A stretch of DNA of 64,000 bases from JBMNGW01 sp050950025 (GTDB lineage: Bacteria; Spirochaetota; Spirochaetia; Sphaerochaetales; Sphaerochaetaceae), in NCBI GenBank assembly GCA_050950025.1, contig JBMNGW010000016.1, forward strand, positions 62,001 to 126,000. Reading direction: 5' to 3'. The translations under genes and the position numbers were made by a program. Below, piece by piece: positions 1 through 8,804 of this stretch. Below the pieces are notes generated by a model. That model made no database searches. It saw only the letters and a list, made by a program, of their open reading frames with translations, and was not told the DNA's origin. The first letter of the stretch is position 1. Every line of letters begins with the position of its first letter.

Positions 1-322
1 TGTGCAGACAATCTGCTTAGGTCAAGCCGCCTCAATGGGGGCTCTGCTTTTAGCAGCCGGGACCAGCGGTAAGCGATTCATCCTCCCCTCTGCACGAGTC
101 ATGATTCACCAACCTTGGGGAGGTGTTGGAGGTCAAGTGAGCGATATCACTATTCATGCCAAGGAGTTGCTGAGGATTAAAAAACTGAGCATCGACTATT
201 TTGCCCACCATACAGGCAAAAGTGCACAAACCATTGCCAATGATATCGAACGCGATTATTTCTTTACAGCCGAAGAGGCTGTCGCGTATGGCTTGGCCGA
301 CCAGATTATGAGAAGGAGTTGA
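1..322 (+). CDS. clpP: ATP-dependent Clp protease proteolytic subunit ClpP (3' part)
   Basis: C-terminal ~106 residues of ClpP; the N-terminus lies before the window, so the first in-frame valine codon is not a true start. ClpP is the serine protease chamber that degrades substrates fed by ClpX in the cytosol. All three catalytic positions fall in this fragment: Ser in GQAASMGA, His in MIHQP, and Asp in the ERDYF stretch. The end (YGLADQI) is family-typical. clpX follows after 6 bases with its SD (AGAAGGAG, 311-318) overlapping the clpP end, so the two are cotranscribed and probably translationally coupled. Confidence 0.97.
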   Translation, partial: VQTICLGQAASMGALLLAAGTSGKRFILPSARVMIHQPWGGVGGQVSDITIHAKELLRIKKLSIDYFAHHTGKSAQTIANDIERDYFFTAEEAVAYGLADQIMRRS

Positions 323-328
323 GTATAG

Positions 329-1573
329 ATGGCACGCAACAGTAAAGTCTGTTCCTTCTGCGGGCGCAGTACCAAAGAGGTGAAAAGGCTCATTGACGGC
401 CCCGGAGTAGCAATCTGCGAAGATTGCATCCATACCTGCAACGATATTCTGAAAGCCGACCCACATACCGGCAGTTCCGAAAAAACCGACTTTTTGGGAG
501 AAATACCTACTCCCAAAGAGATTCATCAGTACCTTGATGATTATGTGATTGGTCAAGACGATGCAAAAAAAGTCCTTTCTGTAGCTGTGTACAACCACTA
601 CAAAAGGGTCAAATACCAAAGCGAATTTGCTGCTAGCGGCCTGGAGATGGATAAATCCAATATTCTTCTGATTGGCCCAACTGGAACAGGTAAAACCCTT
701 TTAGCTAAAACGCTGGCTAAAAAACTCCAAGTTCCTTTTGCTATTGTCGATGCCACTACCCTTACCGAAGCCGGGTATGTTGGTGAAGATGTGGAAAACA
801 TCCTCTTAAAGCTTATTCAAAATGCCAATGATGATATACAGGCAGCTGAGCATGGTATTGTCTTCATCGATGAAATCGATAAGATTGCTAAAAAAGGGGA
901 GAATGTCTCCATTACCCGCGATGTTTCAGGCGAAGGGGTCCAACAGGCGCTTTTGAAAATTATTGAAGGCACAGATGCTTCAGTCCCCCCCCAAGGAGGG
1001 CGCAAACATCCTAATCAAGAGATGTTGAAAATCAACACCCGCAATATTCTGTTTATTTGCGGAGGAGCATTTGTCGGTTTAGATAAATTGATTGAAAAGC
1101 GAATTGCCGCTCATCAAATGGGTTTTGGAGCGAATGTCTTGTTAGGTAAAGAGCGAGAGGCTGCCAAACTCTTTAAGCAGATGCACCCTGATGATTTGAT
1201 TAAGTTCGGCCTTATTCCCGAATTTATTGGGCGGCTACCAATCCATGTGGCCCTTAATAACCTCAGCAAAGAAGATTTGGTACGCATTATCACAGAGCCC
1301 AAGAACTCTATTATCAAACAGTACACAGCTTCGCTTAAAATCGACGATGTGGAGCTTGTGTTTGAACCTGAGGCCGTTGAAGCGATAGCAGAACGCTCAA
1401 TTGTGCAAAAAACGGGAGCCCGGGGATTGCGTTCTATTGTCGAGTCGCTGATGATAGACGTGATGTACGATATCCCATCTAGTACGGGAATCAAGCGAGT
1501 TGTTGTAAACAAAGAGACAGTCGAACATTCGTTACTGCCACTGCTTGAATACAGCTCGGCTGAAATCGCCTAA
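329..1573 (+). CDS. clpX: ATP-dependent Clp protease ATP-binding subunit ClpX
   Basis: AAA+ unfoldase that recognises tagged proteins and threads them into ClpP. 414 aa, normal length. N-terminal zinc-binding domain with Cys8, Cys11, Cys30, Cys33; Walker A GPTGTGKT at 116-123; Walker B VFIDEIDK with Asp181/Glu182; pore loop GYVGED; ClpX-type MGFGAN (RKH-region) loop; sensor-2 region GARGLRS. ATG at 329 is preceded by a strong SD. It sits directly after clpP, the usual bacterial order. No lesion or unusual codon use is seen. Confidence 0.98.
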   Translation: MARNSKVCSFCGRSTKEVKRLIDGPGVAICEDCIHTCNDILKADPHTGSSEKTDFLGEIPTPKEIHQYLDDYVIGQDDAKKVLSVAVYNHYKRVKYQSEFAASGLEMDKSNILLIGPTGTGKTLLAKTLAKKLQVPFAIVDATTLTEAGYVGEDVENILLKLIQNANDDIQAAEHGIVFIDEIDKIAKKGENVSITRDVSGEGVQQALLKIIEGTDASVPPQGGRKHPNQEMLKINTRNILFICGGAFVGLDKLIEKRIAAHQMGFGANVLLGKEREAAKLFKQMHPDDLIKFGLIPEFIGRLPIHVALNNLSKEDLVRIITEPKNSIIKQYTASLKIDDVELVFEPEAVEAIAERSIVQKTGARGLRSIVESLMIDVMYDIPSSTGIKRVVVNKETVEHSLLPLLEYSSAEIA

Positions 1574-1584
1574 CGGGGAATAGT

Positions 1585-2571
1585 GTGTTTGTTTATCCTC
1601 CTGTTCCTGAGCATATCCTCGATGAAATACGTAGCTGCACTGTAGCGGTAGTTATTGGGCATATCGGCCCAGACGGCGATTGCATCCATTCTCAAATTGC
1701 TATGCAAAAAATGCTGCAAAGCTTGGGAGTTGAAGCACACCTAGTCAATGCTGGGCCTTTTAATCGCAAAGAGATCAGTCAATACGAACCCCTATTCGCT
1801 TCTCATGTTGATAAGCAATTAAAAGAGCGCAACCCATTGGTAGTCATGGTTGACTGCTCCACATTGGACCGTATCGGTTATTTGAGTTCTGAAATTGAAG
1901 GACTGACTATTCTTACTGTCGATCACCACAGCTCAGGAACTCCGTTTGGTGATTTTGCCTACATCGTTCCCAAATCCTATTCTACTACGTTGTGCATTAT
2001 GCAGCTTTACAAAGCTTTTGAAGTCGAGATTACAGAAGAAATTGCCAACCATCTTTTCTTCGGTTTCGCTACCGACACCGGTTTTTTCAAATTCATCGGA
2101 CCGTACCGGGGAGAGACATTCAATTTAGTTGGAGAGCTCATCAATAAAGGAGTTTCTCCTAATGAAATTTATTTGCAAATGGATGGCGGAAAAACACTCT
2201 CCTCGCGAAAGTTTTTAGCTAAATTGTTGGAACGATCTGAATCACATTTGCAAGGACGCCTGATGATTGTCATTGAAACTGAGCAAGATATTGCAGAGTT
2301 CGGCGATGCAGAGCGCCCCAGTGATGAGCTGTATGCTAACCTTTTGGGCGTTGAAGGTGTCCAAGCAGTCCTCTATTTTAAAATTGATAGTCCCGATGTA
2401 TGGGAAGTAGGATTCCGTTCTTCCCATTTTTCCTCTTTGGATGTAGGGAAGATCAGCTCCGAATTTGGAGGTGGTGGGCATCGTAAAGCAGCTGGTGCCA
2501 CCATTTCTTCCCCTTTACAACCGCTCAAATCAACGTTAATTAAAACAATCGCCTCCCATTTGAAAGCCTAA
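1585..2571 (+). CDS. DHH/DHHA1 phosphoesterase (NrnA-like oligoribonuclease / pAp phosphatase)
   Basis: 328 aa cytosolic DHH-family phosphoesterase. Motifs: GHIGPDGD (25-32), MVDCS, the signature VDHH (112-115), and a C-terminal DHHA1 domain with a GGGGH-R-K-A-A-G loop (295-304) that binds the substrate phosphate. Family members of this size (NrnA/MgpA) degrade short RNA oligonucleotides and 3'-phosphoadenosine 5'-phosphate using Mn2+. Start is GTG at 1585, 11 bases after the clpX stop, with GGGGAA as a weak SD. Operon membership with clpX is likely. Exact substrate is inferred from family only. Confidence 0.9.
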   Translation: MFVYPPVPEHILDEIRSCTVAVVIGHIGPDGDCIHSQIAMQKMLQSLGVEAHLVNAGPFNRKEISQYEPLFASHVDKQLKERNPLVVMVDCSTLDRIGYLSSEIEGLTILTVDHHSSGTPFGDFAYIVPKSYSTTLCIMQLYKAFEVEITEEIANHLFFGFATDTGFFKFIGPYRGETFNLVGELINKGVSPNEIYLQMDGGKTLSSRKFLAKLLERSESHLQGRLMIVIETEQDIAEFGDAERPSDELYANLLGVEGVQAVLYFKIDSPDVWEVGFRSSHFSSLDVGKISSEFGGGGHRKAAGATISSPLQPLKSTLIKTIASHLKA

Positions 2572-2604
2572 TTAGCCTCTTCCCATTTGTCTTATAATTG
2601 TCAT

Positions 2605-2621
2605 TTGGCACGAATCTTGCT
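2605..2621 (+). promoter_or_regulatory. Sigma-54 (RpoN) -24/-12 promoter
   Basis: TTGGCACGAATCTTGCT matches the RpoN consensus (TTGGCACG-N4-TTGCW) with GG at 2607-2608 and GC at 2619-2620, the required 12-bp phasing. The predicted start of transcription is near 2632, about 19 nt before the ATG at 2651. It lies in the gap after the DHH gene and points into the sigma-like gene. Sigma-54 use implies an enhancer-binding activator; none is recognisable in this window. Confidence 0.8.
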
Positions 2622-2650
2622 TTGGCTGTTTGCCCACAGGAGGAACAGTC

Positions 2651-3592
2651 ATGCTTACACCGCTTACCCAGCAAGTTCTTGCTTATCAGCAGCTGCTGAA
2701 AGACAGTGACAAAACGTCAAAAGAAGTGCAAGAGCAAGCCTACCAGAGTATTCTCAACAGTTGCCGGACCCTGTTATATACGTACCCGGTGAAAGTAAGA
2801 GTCTTGCAACCCGAAGAGGCCATTGAATTCCTTTTTATGATGGAAAGCCGTCTGAAAAATCTCATTACGACATTTCATTATGAGCGTATCTCATTTGAAT
2901 CGTATGTAAAAAAAGTGGCCTATATGCAATCGACTATTATGCTTACCAAGTTGGCCAAAAAAGAGCGACGCCACCGCAGCCTTTTTCGAACATGTGAAGA
3001 GGTTGATGAACAACTAGTTGCCGATCAAAGCATAGTCTATGGCTCTGAAATTGAGCAAAACATGTATGCCCCTGCCGAATCTCAGTGGGATGAAAATACT
3101 CCCAGTTGCCAACGCTTAAAACGTAAAATTGCCCAAGACCCGGTGTTTAAAAAACGGTTTCTCTATTTGGTATTGTTGTGTTCTGATGAGTTAAATTCTA
3201 CCCACATCCCTCCCCTTTGCCGCCTTTTGGGCATGAAAGAGGAGGTTTTGGCCGACCTTTTGGCCAAAGTGCATGAGTTATCAGCAGGCAAACGAGATAA
3301 AAGAGTGGAATTAAGTCATATCAGAAATAGCCACTACCATACCTGCCAATTTTTAAAACAAGAACTCTTTATTTTGAACAGTTACTGCGCTGATCCCTTA
3401 TTGTTGGAAAAAGTGGAGCGAAGACTAACCAGAGAGACGACTTTTTTACGACGCAGCCAGCAGGAACTGCGAAGCCGTCCCAACACTATTACGCATGCAA
3501 CTGTCGGCATGCTGCTCAATATTCCCAAAGGAAGTGTTGATTCAGGGCTTCATGCCTTGAAAAAAACGTTACGTGCACTTGTGGACGCATAG
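2651..3592 (+). CDS. Uncharacterized protein resembling an RNA polymerase sigma factor
   Basis: 313 aa from ATG 2651, chosen over the upstream TTG (2630) because ACAGGAGGAA lies just before it. No named family is recognised with certainty. The N-terminal third (EEAIEFLFMMESRLKNLI followed by an F-E-S-Y-V-K-K-V segment) looks like sigma-70 region 2, where a helical core meets an R-F/Y-S-F-x-x-Y element. The C-terminal ~30 residues (T-V-G-M-L-L-N-I-P-K-G-S-V) resemble the region 4 helix-turn-helix 'A-x-x-L-x-I-P-x-G-T-V'. The middle is charged and helical with no membrane segment. The gene is preceded by a sigma-54 promoter. A role as a divergent sigma or sigma-like regulator is inference. Confidence 0.55.
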   Translation: MLTPLTQQVLAYQQLLKDSDKTSKEVQEQAYQSILNSCRTLLYTYPVKVRVLQPEEAIEFLFMMESRLKNLITTFHYERISFESYVKKVAYMQSTIMLTKLAKKERRHRSLFRTCEEVDEQLVADQSIVYGSEIEQNMYAPAESQWDENTPSCQRLKRKIAQDPVFKKRFLYLVLLCSDELNSTHIPPLCRLLGMKEEVLADLLAKVHELSAGKRDKRVELSHIRNSHYHTCQFLKQELFILNSYCADPLLLEKVERRLTRETTFLRRSQQELRSRPNTITHATVGMLLNIPKGSVDSGLHALKKTLRALVDA

Positions 3593-3616
3593 GGGTAAAT
3601 CGGCTATGTTTGGTGC

Positions 3617-4237
3617 ATGAAGCTTCTTTTTGCCACCCATAATAACCATAAGCTGCTTGAAATGTCGGCCCTCTTACTACCTCATGTACTCTCTTTACCC
3701 AGCCAAAATGGCATTGATTTCAGCTTTGAAGAAAACGGAACCACTTTCTGTGAAAATGCTTTGGGTAAAGCCATGCATTTGTATCAGTTAAGCGGCCAAA
3801 GTTCACTTGCCGATGACTCGGGAATTGCCGTCGATTACTTAAACGGAGAGCCGGGCATTTATAGTGCCCGCTACGGCCAACAAAAAGGGAGCCCCCAATT
3901 AAGCGACTCTGAGCGCAACGCCTATTTGCTTAAGCAGATGGAGAACGTTCCCTTAGCTAACCGCTCTGCCCGCTTTATTTGCAGCATTGCCTTAGTCCTC
4001 TCCCCCTCCCGCATATTTGTTGTCCAAGAGAGCTTGGAAGGGCACCTGGCCTTTGAACCGGCAGGAGATGAAGGATTTGGCTATGATCCAATTTTCGTTG
4101 TTGGCTCAGAACAAAAAACTATGGCACTTTTAGGCCAAGAGGTTAAAAACAGTATCAGCCACCGTGCTTTGGCTGCAAAACGTATGCTCAGTATTATTGA
4201 TTCAATAGAACAGGAGAAGATTACCTATGTCTGTTAA
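3617..4237 (+). CDS. rdgB: Non-canonical purine NTP (XTP/dITP) diphosphatase, RdgB/HAM1 family
   Basis: 206 aa, typical length. Hydrolyses dITP/XTP/ITP to monophosphates and so keeps deaminated purines out of DNA and RNA. Family motifs are all present: N-terminal L-F-A-T-H-N-x-H-K, the metal/base-binding LADDSGI-x-V-D followed by PG-I-Y-S-A-R-Y, DEGFGYDPIF, and the C-terminal S-H-R-A-L-A. ATG 3617 has no strong SD, possibly relying on coupling from the upstream gene 25 bp away. The 3' end overlaps pepF by 11 bases. Confidence 0.95.
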   Translation: MKLLFATHNNHKLLEMSALLLPHVLSLPSQNGIDFSFEENGTTFCENALGKAMHLYQLSGQSSLADDSGIAVDYLNGEPGIYSARYGQQKGSPQLSDSERNAYLLKQMENVPLANRSARFICSIALVLSPSRIFVVQESLEGHLAFEPAGDEGFGYDPIFVVGSEQKTMALLGQEVKNSISHRALAAKRMLSIIDSIEQEKITYVC

Positions 4238-6035
4238 CCGCATCCCCTTACGCAACGAAGTCCAACCTGCCGACACCTGGGACCTTACCCCCCTTTTTAG
4301 TGATGATACAGCATGGCAAAGCGCTTATGAGAAGCTGGGGCAGCGTGTTGACCAAGTAAAAGAGTTTGAGGGACACCTTCATAAAAAAGAGGAGCTGTTG
4401 AAATTACTATTTTGGCTTGATGAGATTGGTCAGCAATTAGAGCAGGTTAGCCAATATGCCTTTTTACGCCATTGCGAAGACGGCTCAGAGAGCTCCAATC
4501 AAAAACGACTGGCATTAATGCAGCAGCTTTCTACAAGCTTTGCCGAAGCTACCAGTTTCCTTGAGCCGGAGATTCTTGGCCTTGATGAGCAACTGCTCAC
4601 CTCTTTTTTGCAGCAAGAGGAGTTTGCCCCTTATCGGATTATGCTGACTAAAATGCTGCGCTTCAAACCTCATACTCTGAGCAAAAAAGAGGAACGACTG
4701 CTGGCGCTGCAGCGTGAAGTTGGAGGTAAAGCGCAAGAGGCTTTTGCCGCTTTGACTAATGTCGATCTTGATTTTGGTTCCATTGTTACAGCGGAAGGGA
4801 AAATCCCTTTAACCCAAAGCACCTTTGGTCTGCTACTCCAAAATAAAGACCGTTTAGTACGCCAAAGGACCTATCGCAAATTCTATACTGTTTTTGATAA
4901 ACACAAGCATACATTGACTCAACTCTACGACGCTTCGGTCAAACAAAATCTGTTTCGCTGTAAAGCCAGAGGATATGAATCAGCTCGCTCAATGTTCCTT
5001 TTCCCCGATCATGTTGATGAAGTTGTCTACGATAATTTGATTCAAAGCGTTCATGATGAATTACCGTTATTACATCGCTACTACCACATACGCACCCAGA
5101 TGTTGGGACTTAAAAAACTGGCCCACTACGATGTTTATGTCCCCTTGATTCAAGACATTGAGATTCATCATACGTATGAAGAGGCTGTTGAGCTGATTGC
5201 TAAAGCCCTCAAACCACTTGGCAATGAGTATGTTGCTACTTTGCAATCGGGATTACTAGAAAACCGGTGGGTCGACCGCTACGAAAACAAAGGCAAGCGC
5301 TCAGGTGCTTTTTCCAGCGGAACATTCTCCTCCCCTCCTTATATCCTGATGAATTACCACCCTCAAGTGCTTAGGGATGTGTTCACTTTAGCTCACGAAG
5401 GGGGGCATTCAATGCACTCTTATTACAGTGCCCAAAACAACCCCTTCTCAAGCTACGATTACACCATCTTTGAAGCTGAGGTGGCTTCAACATTCAATGA
5501 GCAACTTTTAGCCGACTATATGATTAAACAAGCCGACTCAGACGAACTGAAAGCCTACATCATTGGCAAACAACTAGATGATGTGGTGGCAACACTGTAC
5601 CGGCAAACCATGTTTGCCGAGTTTGAGCATCTGATTCACGCAGAGGTGGAAAGAGGCAATCCTATTACAGTCGACTCACTAAGAAATACCTATGGTGATT
5701 TACTGCACCTCTATTTTGGCCCAAACGTACACCTTTTGGAGCTCAGTAGCCTAGAGGCTTTACGAATTCCCCATTTCTACCGCGCCTTTTATGTGTATAA
5801 ATATGCTACTGGCATCAGTGCCGCTATGGCACTGGCTCAAATGGTTCTTCATGGCAACGAGGCAGAAAAGGAGCGTTATCTTCAGTTTTTACGCTCAGGA
5901 GGGTCATTGTATCCACTGCAATCGTTGCAACAAGCAGGAGTTGATATGTCTCAACCTGAACCAATAAAGCTGGCATTACAAACATTTAGGGGCTTGTTGT
6001 ATGAGTTTGAAAAGCTAACAATCAACAAAGCGTAA
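4227..6035 (+). CDS. pepF: Oligoendopeptidase F (M3 family zinc metallopeptidase)
   Basis: 602 aa, full length for PepF. Cytosolic zinc peptidase that cleaves peptides of roughly 7-17 residues. Zinc motif HEGGH at 390-394 (L-A-H-E-G-G-H-S-M-H) with the third ligand Glu in the downstream F-E-A-E-V-A-S-T-F-N-E segment; the C-terminal H-F-Y-R-A-F-Y-V-Y-K-Y-A-T-G segment is also family-typical. ATG 4227 has SD AGGAGA (4212-4217) inside rdgB and overlaps rdgB by 11 bases, so translation is probably coupled. No frameshifts. Confidence 0.96.
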   Translation: MSVNRIPLRNEVQPADTWDLTPLFSDDTAWQSAYEKLGQRVDQVKEFEGHLHKKEELLKLLFWLDEIGQQLEQVSQYAFLRHCEDGSESSNQKRLALMQQLSTSFAEATSFLEPEILGLDEQLLTSFLQQEEFAPYRIMLTKMLRFKPHTLSKKEERLLALQREVGGKAQEAFAALTNVDLDFGSIVTAEGKIPLTQSTFGLLLQNKDRLVRQRTYRKFYTVFDKHKHTLTQLYDASVKQNLFRCKARGYESARSMFLFPDHVDEVVYDNLIQSVHDELPLLHRYYHIRTQMLGLKKLAHYDVYVPLIQDIEIHHTYEEAVELIAKALKPLGNEYVATLQSGLLENRWVDRYENKGKRSGAFSSGTFSSPPYILMNYHPQVLRDVFTLAHEGGHSMHSYYSAQNNPFSSYDYTIFEAEVASTFNEQLLADYMIKQADSDELKAYIIGKQLDDVVATLYRQTMFAEFEHLIHAEVERGNPITVDSLRNTYGDLLHLYFGPNVHLLELSSLEALRIPHFYRAFYVYKYATGISAAMALAQMVLHGNEAEKERYLQFLRSGGSLYPLQSLQQAGVDMSQPEPIKLALQTFRGLLYEFEKLTINKA

Positions 6036-6083
6036 CGAACACGACAACATAGTTGTTATCAGGTGGGAAGCATAGGCTCTTTC

Positions 6084-6092
6084 TGCTATACT
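6084..6092 (+). promoter_or_regulatory. Putative extended -10 promoter of the ABC exporter gene
   Basis: TGCTATACT is an extended -10 element (TG-n-TATACT) with no good -35 box. It lies ~44 bp before the ATG at 6136 in the only sizeable gap between pepF and the exporter. Confidence 0.4.
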
Positions 6093-6135
6093 GCAAAAAG
6101 CGTTTGTTCAACATGTATTTAGATAAGGTTAGAAG

Positions 6136-7938
6136 ATGAAAGATAGTTCACTGATGTGCAAGTTATTGGCTTTGTTTACGAAAAAACAGAAAAGAAACAT
6201 GGTAATTATCCTTGTCTTCTTTTTCTTTTCCTCAGTGTTTCAACTCGTTGGCGTTGCCGCTATTTTCCCCTTTATGAACATCGTCACTAATCCCGACAGC
6301 ATTCATACCAATCCCATTTTGCGGTTTCTGTATGAGCTGTTCAGATTTAAAAACATCCGCTCCTTCATCATTTTTGGTGGACTGTCCATGTTCTTGCTCA
6401 TCGTTTTTTCCAATGCCTTAGCTGCTTTTACCACCTGGCTGAAAACAAAGTTTATCATGAGCCTTAACCATAATCTTTCACGCAAACTATTGGGGCTCTA
6501 CCTTAGTCGCCCCTATACCTTCTTTTTAACCCGTTCTTCCAGCGATCTGGGAGCGAATATCCTCTATGAAGTAAACCAACTAACTAACCAGTTACTCATT
6601 CCCGCTTTTGATCTTCTTATTGAAGCTCTTATTGTCTTGGCGATGATTATCTTTTTACTTTTCACCGATTTTTGGACAACTGTTGTTGCTTTTTCAGTGA
6701 TTGGCGGAGCTTATGTCATTACCAACACCATGGCCCGTAAACGGACCAAACGGGCCGGAGCTGAGCGAGTGGCAGCCAACAAAGGACGTTTTGCTTCTAC
6801 CAATGAAGCTATTTTGGGAATAAAGATTACTAAGGTCTTGGGACGCGAATCTTTTTTCTTAGAGTCGTTTACTAATTTTTCGGAGCGGTTTATTCGCGTG
6901 GAATCGTATATCCAGCTCGTCAGAGAATTGCCTAAATATATTCTGGAGGCCATTGCTTTTGGCGGAGTCCTTTTGTTAGTCGTCTTTATGACTCTCAAAA
7001 CTAACAATGTCTTGGAAATTCTCCCTTTTGTTACCCTCTTTGCTTTTGCCGGCTACAAAATGATGCCCGCCTTGCAAACTATTTACCGTTCAGTGATGAG
7101 TGTCTATTTCAACCGCCCCATTGTTGACATCCTTTATAAAGAGATGGTGGAAACCAAAAGTCCCGAGTCTCCCTTTTTAGAAGAAAAAGAGCGCCAGCGC
7201 CTCCCCTTTGAAAAGAGCATTGAGCTCAAAGATGTCGAATTTAGCTATAATCGCTCCGATATCCCTACCCTTAGAAATATTTCGCTTTCTATTGAGAAGA
7301 ATTCTTCAGTTGCTTTTGTCGGGTCAACTGGTTCAGGAAAAACAACGCTGGTGGACGTCATTTTAGGATTACTTGAACCAAGAGGGGGCACAATTTTAAT
7401 TGATGGCACCCCGCTTACGGCCCAAAACGTCCGCTCTTGGCAAGCTAATATTGGGTATGTCCCCCAGGAAGTCTTTCTTACCGATGATACTATTGCCCGT
7501 AATATTGCTTTTGGAATCCCTGCTGAAATGCTTGACATGGAAAAAGTACGCACAGCCGCTCGTATTGCTGCTTTGGAGCAGTTCATCGATACAGAGCTAC
7601 CCGAAGGCTTTGAAACAATTGTCGGTGAAAGAGGTATTCGTCTTAGCGGTGGTCAAAGACAACGCATTGGCTTAGCCCGAGCTCTTTATAATAACCCCGA
7701 AATCCTCATTTTGGATGAAGCCACCAGTGCCTTAGACGGTACTACCGAAACAGCGGTAATGGAAGCCATCCAAGCAGCCTCGTCCAACAGAACCATGATT
7801 ATGATTGCCCATCGCATTTCAACTGTAAGGGAGTGTCACACGATTCATCTGCTTCACAACGGCAAAATTGTCGATGCAGGCTCGTATGCCGAACTGCTGG
7901 AAAGAAGCTCCCAGTTCCGCAAAATGGCAAAAGTATAA
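6136..7938 (+). CDS. ABC exporter, fused membrane and ATPase domains (MsbA/PglK type)
   Basis: 600 aa half-transporter that would act as a homodimer in the inner membrane. Residues ~20-320 hold six predicted transmembrane segments, the first carrying a V-G-V-A-A-I-F-P-F-M stretch reminiscent of PglK-like lipid-linked oligosaccharide flippases. The ATPase domain has Walker A GSTGSGKT (396-403), signature LSGGQ (503-507), Walker B ILILDE (523-528) and the H-loop histidine in MIAHR. Intact frame. Substrate (lipid, lipid-linked glycan or peptide) cannot be decided from sequence; the flippase call is inference. No dedicated partner genes are adjacent. Confidence 0.88.
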   Translation: MKDSSLMCKLLALFTKKQKRNMVIILVFFFFSSVFQLVGVAAIFPFMNIVTNPDSIHTNPILRFLYELFRFKNIRSFIIFGGLSMFLLIVFSNALAAFTTWLKTKFIMSLNHNLSRKLLGLYLSRPYTFFLTRSSSDLGANILYEVNQLTNQLLIPAFDLLIEALIVLAMIIFLLFTDFWTTVVAFSVIGGAYVITNTMARKRTKRAGAERVAANKGRFASTNEAILGIKITKVLGRESFFLESFTNFSERFIRVESYIQLVRELPKYILEAIAFGGVLLLVVFMTLKTNNVLEILPFVTLFAFAGYKMMPALQTIYRSVMSVYFNRPIVDILYKEMVETKSPESPFLEEKERQRLPFEKSIELKDVEFSYNRSDIPTLRNISLSIEKNSSVAFVGSTGSGKTTLVDVILGLLEPRGGTILIDGTPLTAQNVRSWQANIGYVPQEVFLTDDTIARNIAFGIPAEMLDMEKVRTAARIAALEQFIDTELPEGFETIVGERGIRLSGGQRQRIGLARALYNNPEILILDEATSALDGTTETAVMEAIQAASSNRTMIMIAHRISTVRECHTIHLLHNGKIVDAGSYAELLERSSQFRKMAKV

Positions 7939-8020
7939 AAGACACCTTGGAACAACTGTTTTAGAAAATAAACATAATAAAGAGCAAAATTGAGGGTTAA
8001 AAGTCTAAAGCTTCGTTTCT

Positions 8021-8791
8021 TTAGTGCATACAAGCCCCACCAGTCAAATTGAGGCTTTGACCAGTCATATATGATGATTCTTCCCCCAAAAGGAATTTTA
8101 CAAGATTAATAATATCATCATATTCGCAAAGTCTTTGCATAGGTGTATTCTTTATAAATCTGTCCATTACCTCGTTATCTGCAATTTGGCGTTTATTGGC
8201 GTAATCCGCTAGTTGTTTATCCCACATTGGTGTTGGGACAACTCCTGGGCAGATACAGTTACATCTAATGTGAGGAGCAAACTCCACGGCAATTGATTGA
8301 GTTAGTCCAATAATTCCAAATTTACTTGCACAATAAGCTGCATAGTTATTCGTTCCTTTTTTTCCAGATTGCGAAGAAAAGTTTACAATGCTTCCTCCCG
8401 AATCTAACATAGATGTAACAGCAGCCTGACAGCAAAAGAAAGTGCCTTTTAGATTAATATCCAGTGTCCGGTCCCATATTTCTTCCGAATGCTCAAGAAA
8501 TGGGATTATTTTGGAGTAGCCTGCACAATTTACCCAATGATCAATTTGACCCATTTTTGATTTTATCAGTTCTGCTGCAGTAAAAACTTCTTCCTTTTGT
8601 GTAATGTCGGTTAAAATAGTTAAGAATTTTCCTTTCTCGGACTCAATAATCTTCTGCGTTGTAGCAAGACCATCAGCATTTATATCGAGTAACGCCACAT
8701 TTGCGTTATCTTTGGCAAAGCTAAATGCAATTGCTTGCCCTATCCCGCTTCCCGCCCCAGTCACAACTACAGTTTTACCTTGAAAACTCAT
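8021..8791 (-). CDS. SDR family NAD(P)-dependent oxidoreductase
   Basis: 256 aa classical short-chain dehydrogenase. Rossmann motif TGAGSGIG near the N-terminus followed by an acidic residue in LLDIN, which favours NAD over NADP. NNA-type region is replaced by NCAG; catalytic Ser in NFSSQSG and Tyr/Lys in YAAYCASK. The C-terminus SLNLTGGACMH resembles the other SDR in this window (SGGRYLH ending). Last gene of the (-) operon with the ABC importer and zinc alcohol dehydrogenase, so it probably oxidises a hydroxyl of the imported compound. Intact frame. Confidence 0.9.
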   Translation of the reverse strand: MSFQGKTVVVTGAGSGIGQAIAFSFAKDNANVALLDINADGLATTQKIIESEKGKFLTILTDITQKEEVFTAAELIKSKMGQIDHWVNCAGYSKIIPFLEHSEEIWDRTLDINLKGTFFCCQAAVTSMLDSGGSIVNFSSQSGKKGTNNYAAYCASKFGIIGLTQSIAVEFAPHIRCNCICPGVVPTPMWDKQLADYANKRQIADNEVMDRFIKNTPMQRLCEYDDIINLVKFLLGEESSYMTGQSLNLTGGACMH

Positions 8792-8804
8792 GCGTATCTC
8801 TCTT

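Noticed and set aside
50..619. 189-codon open frame on the (-) strand
   Set aside because: Antisense to clpP and clpX, both unmistakable; a codon-bias shadow.
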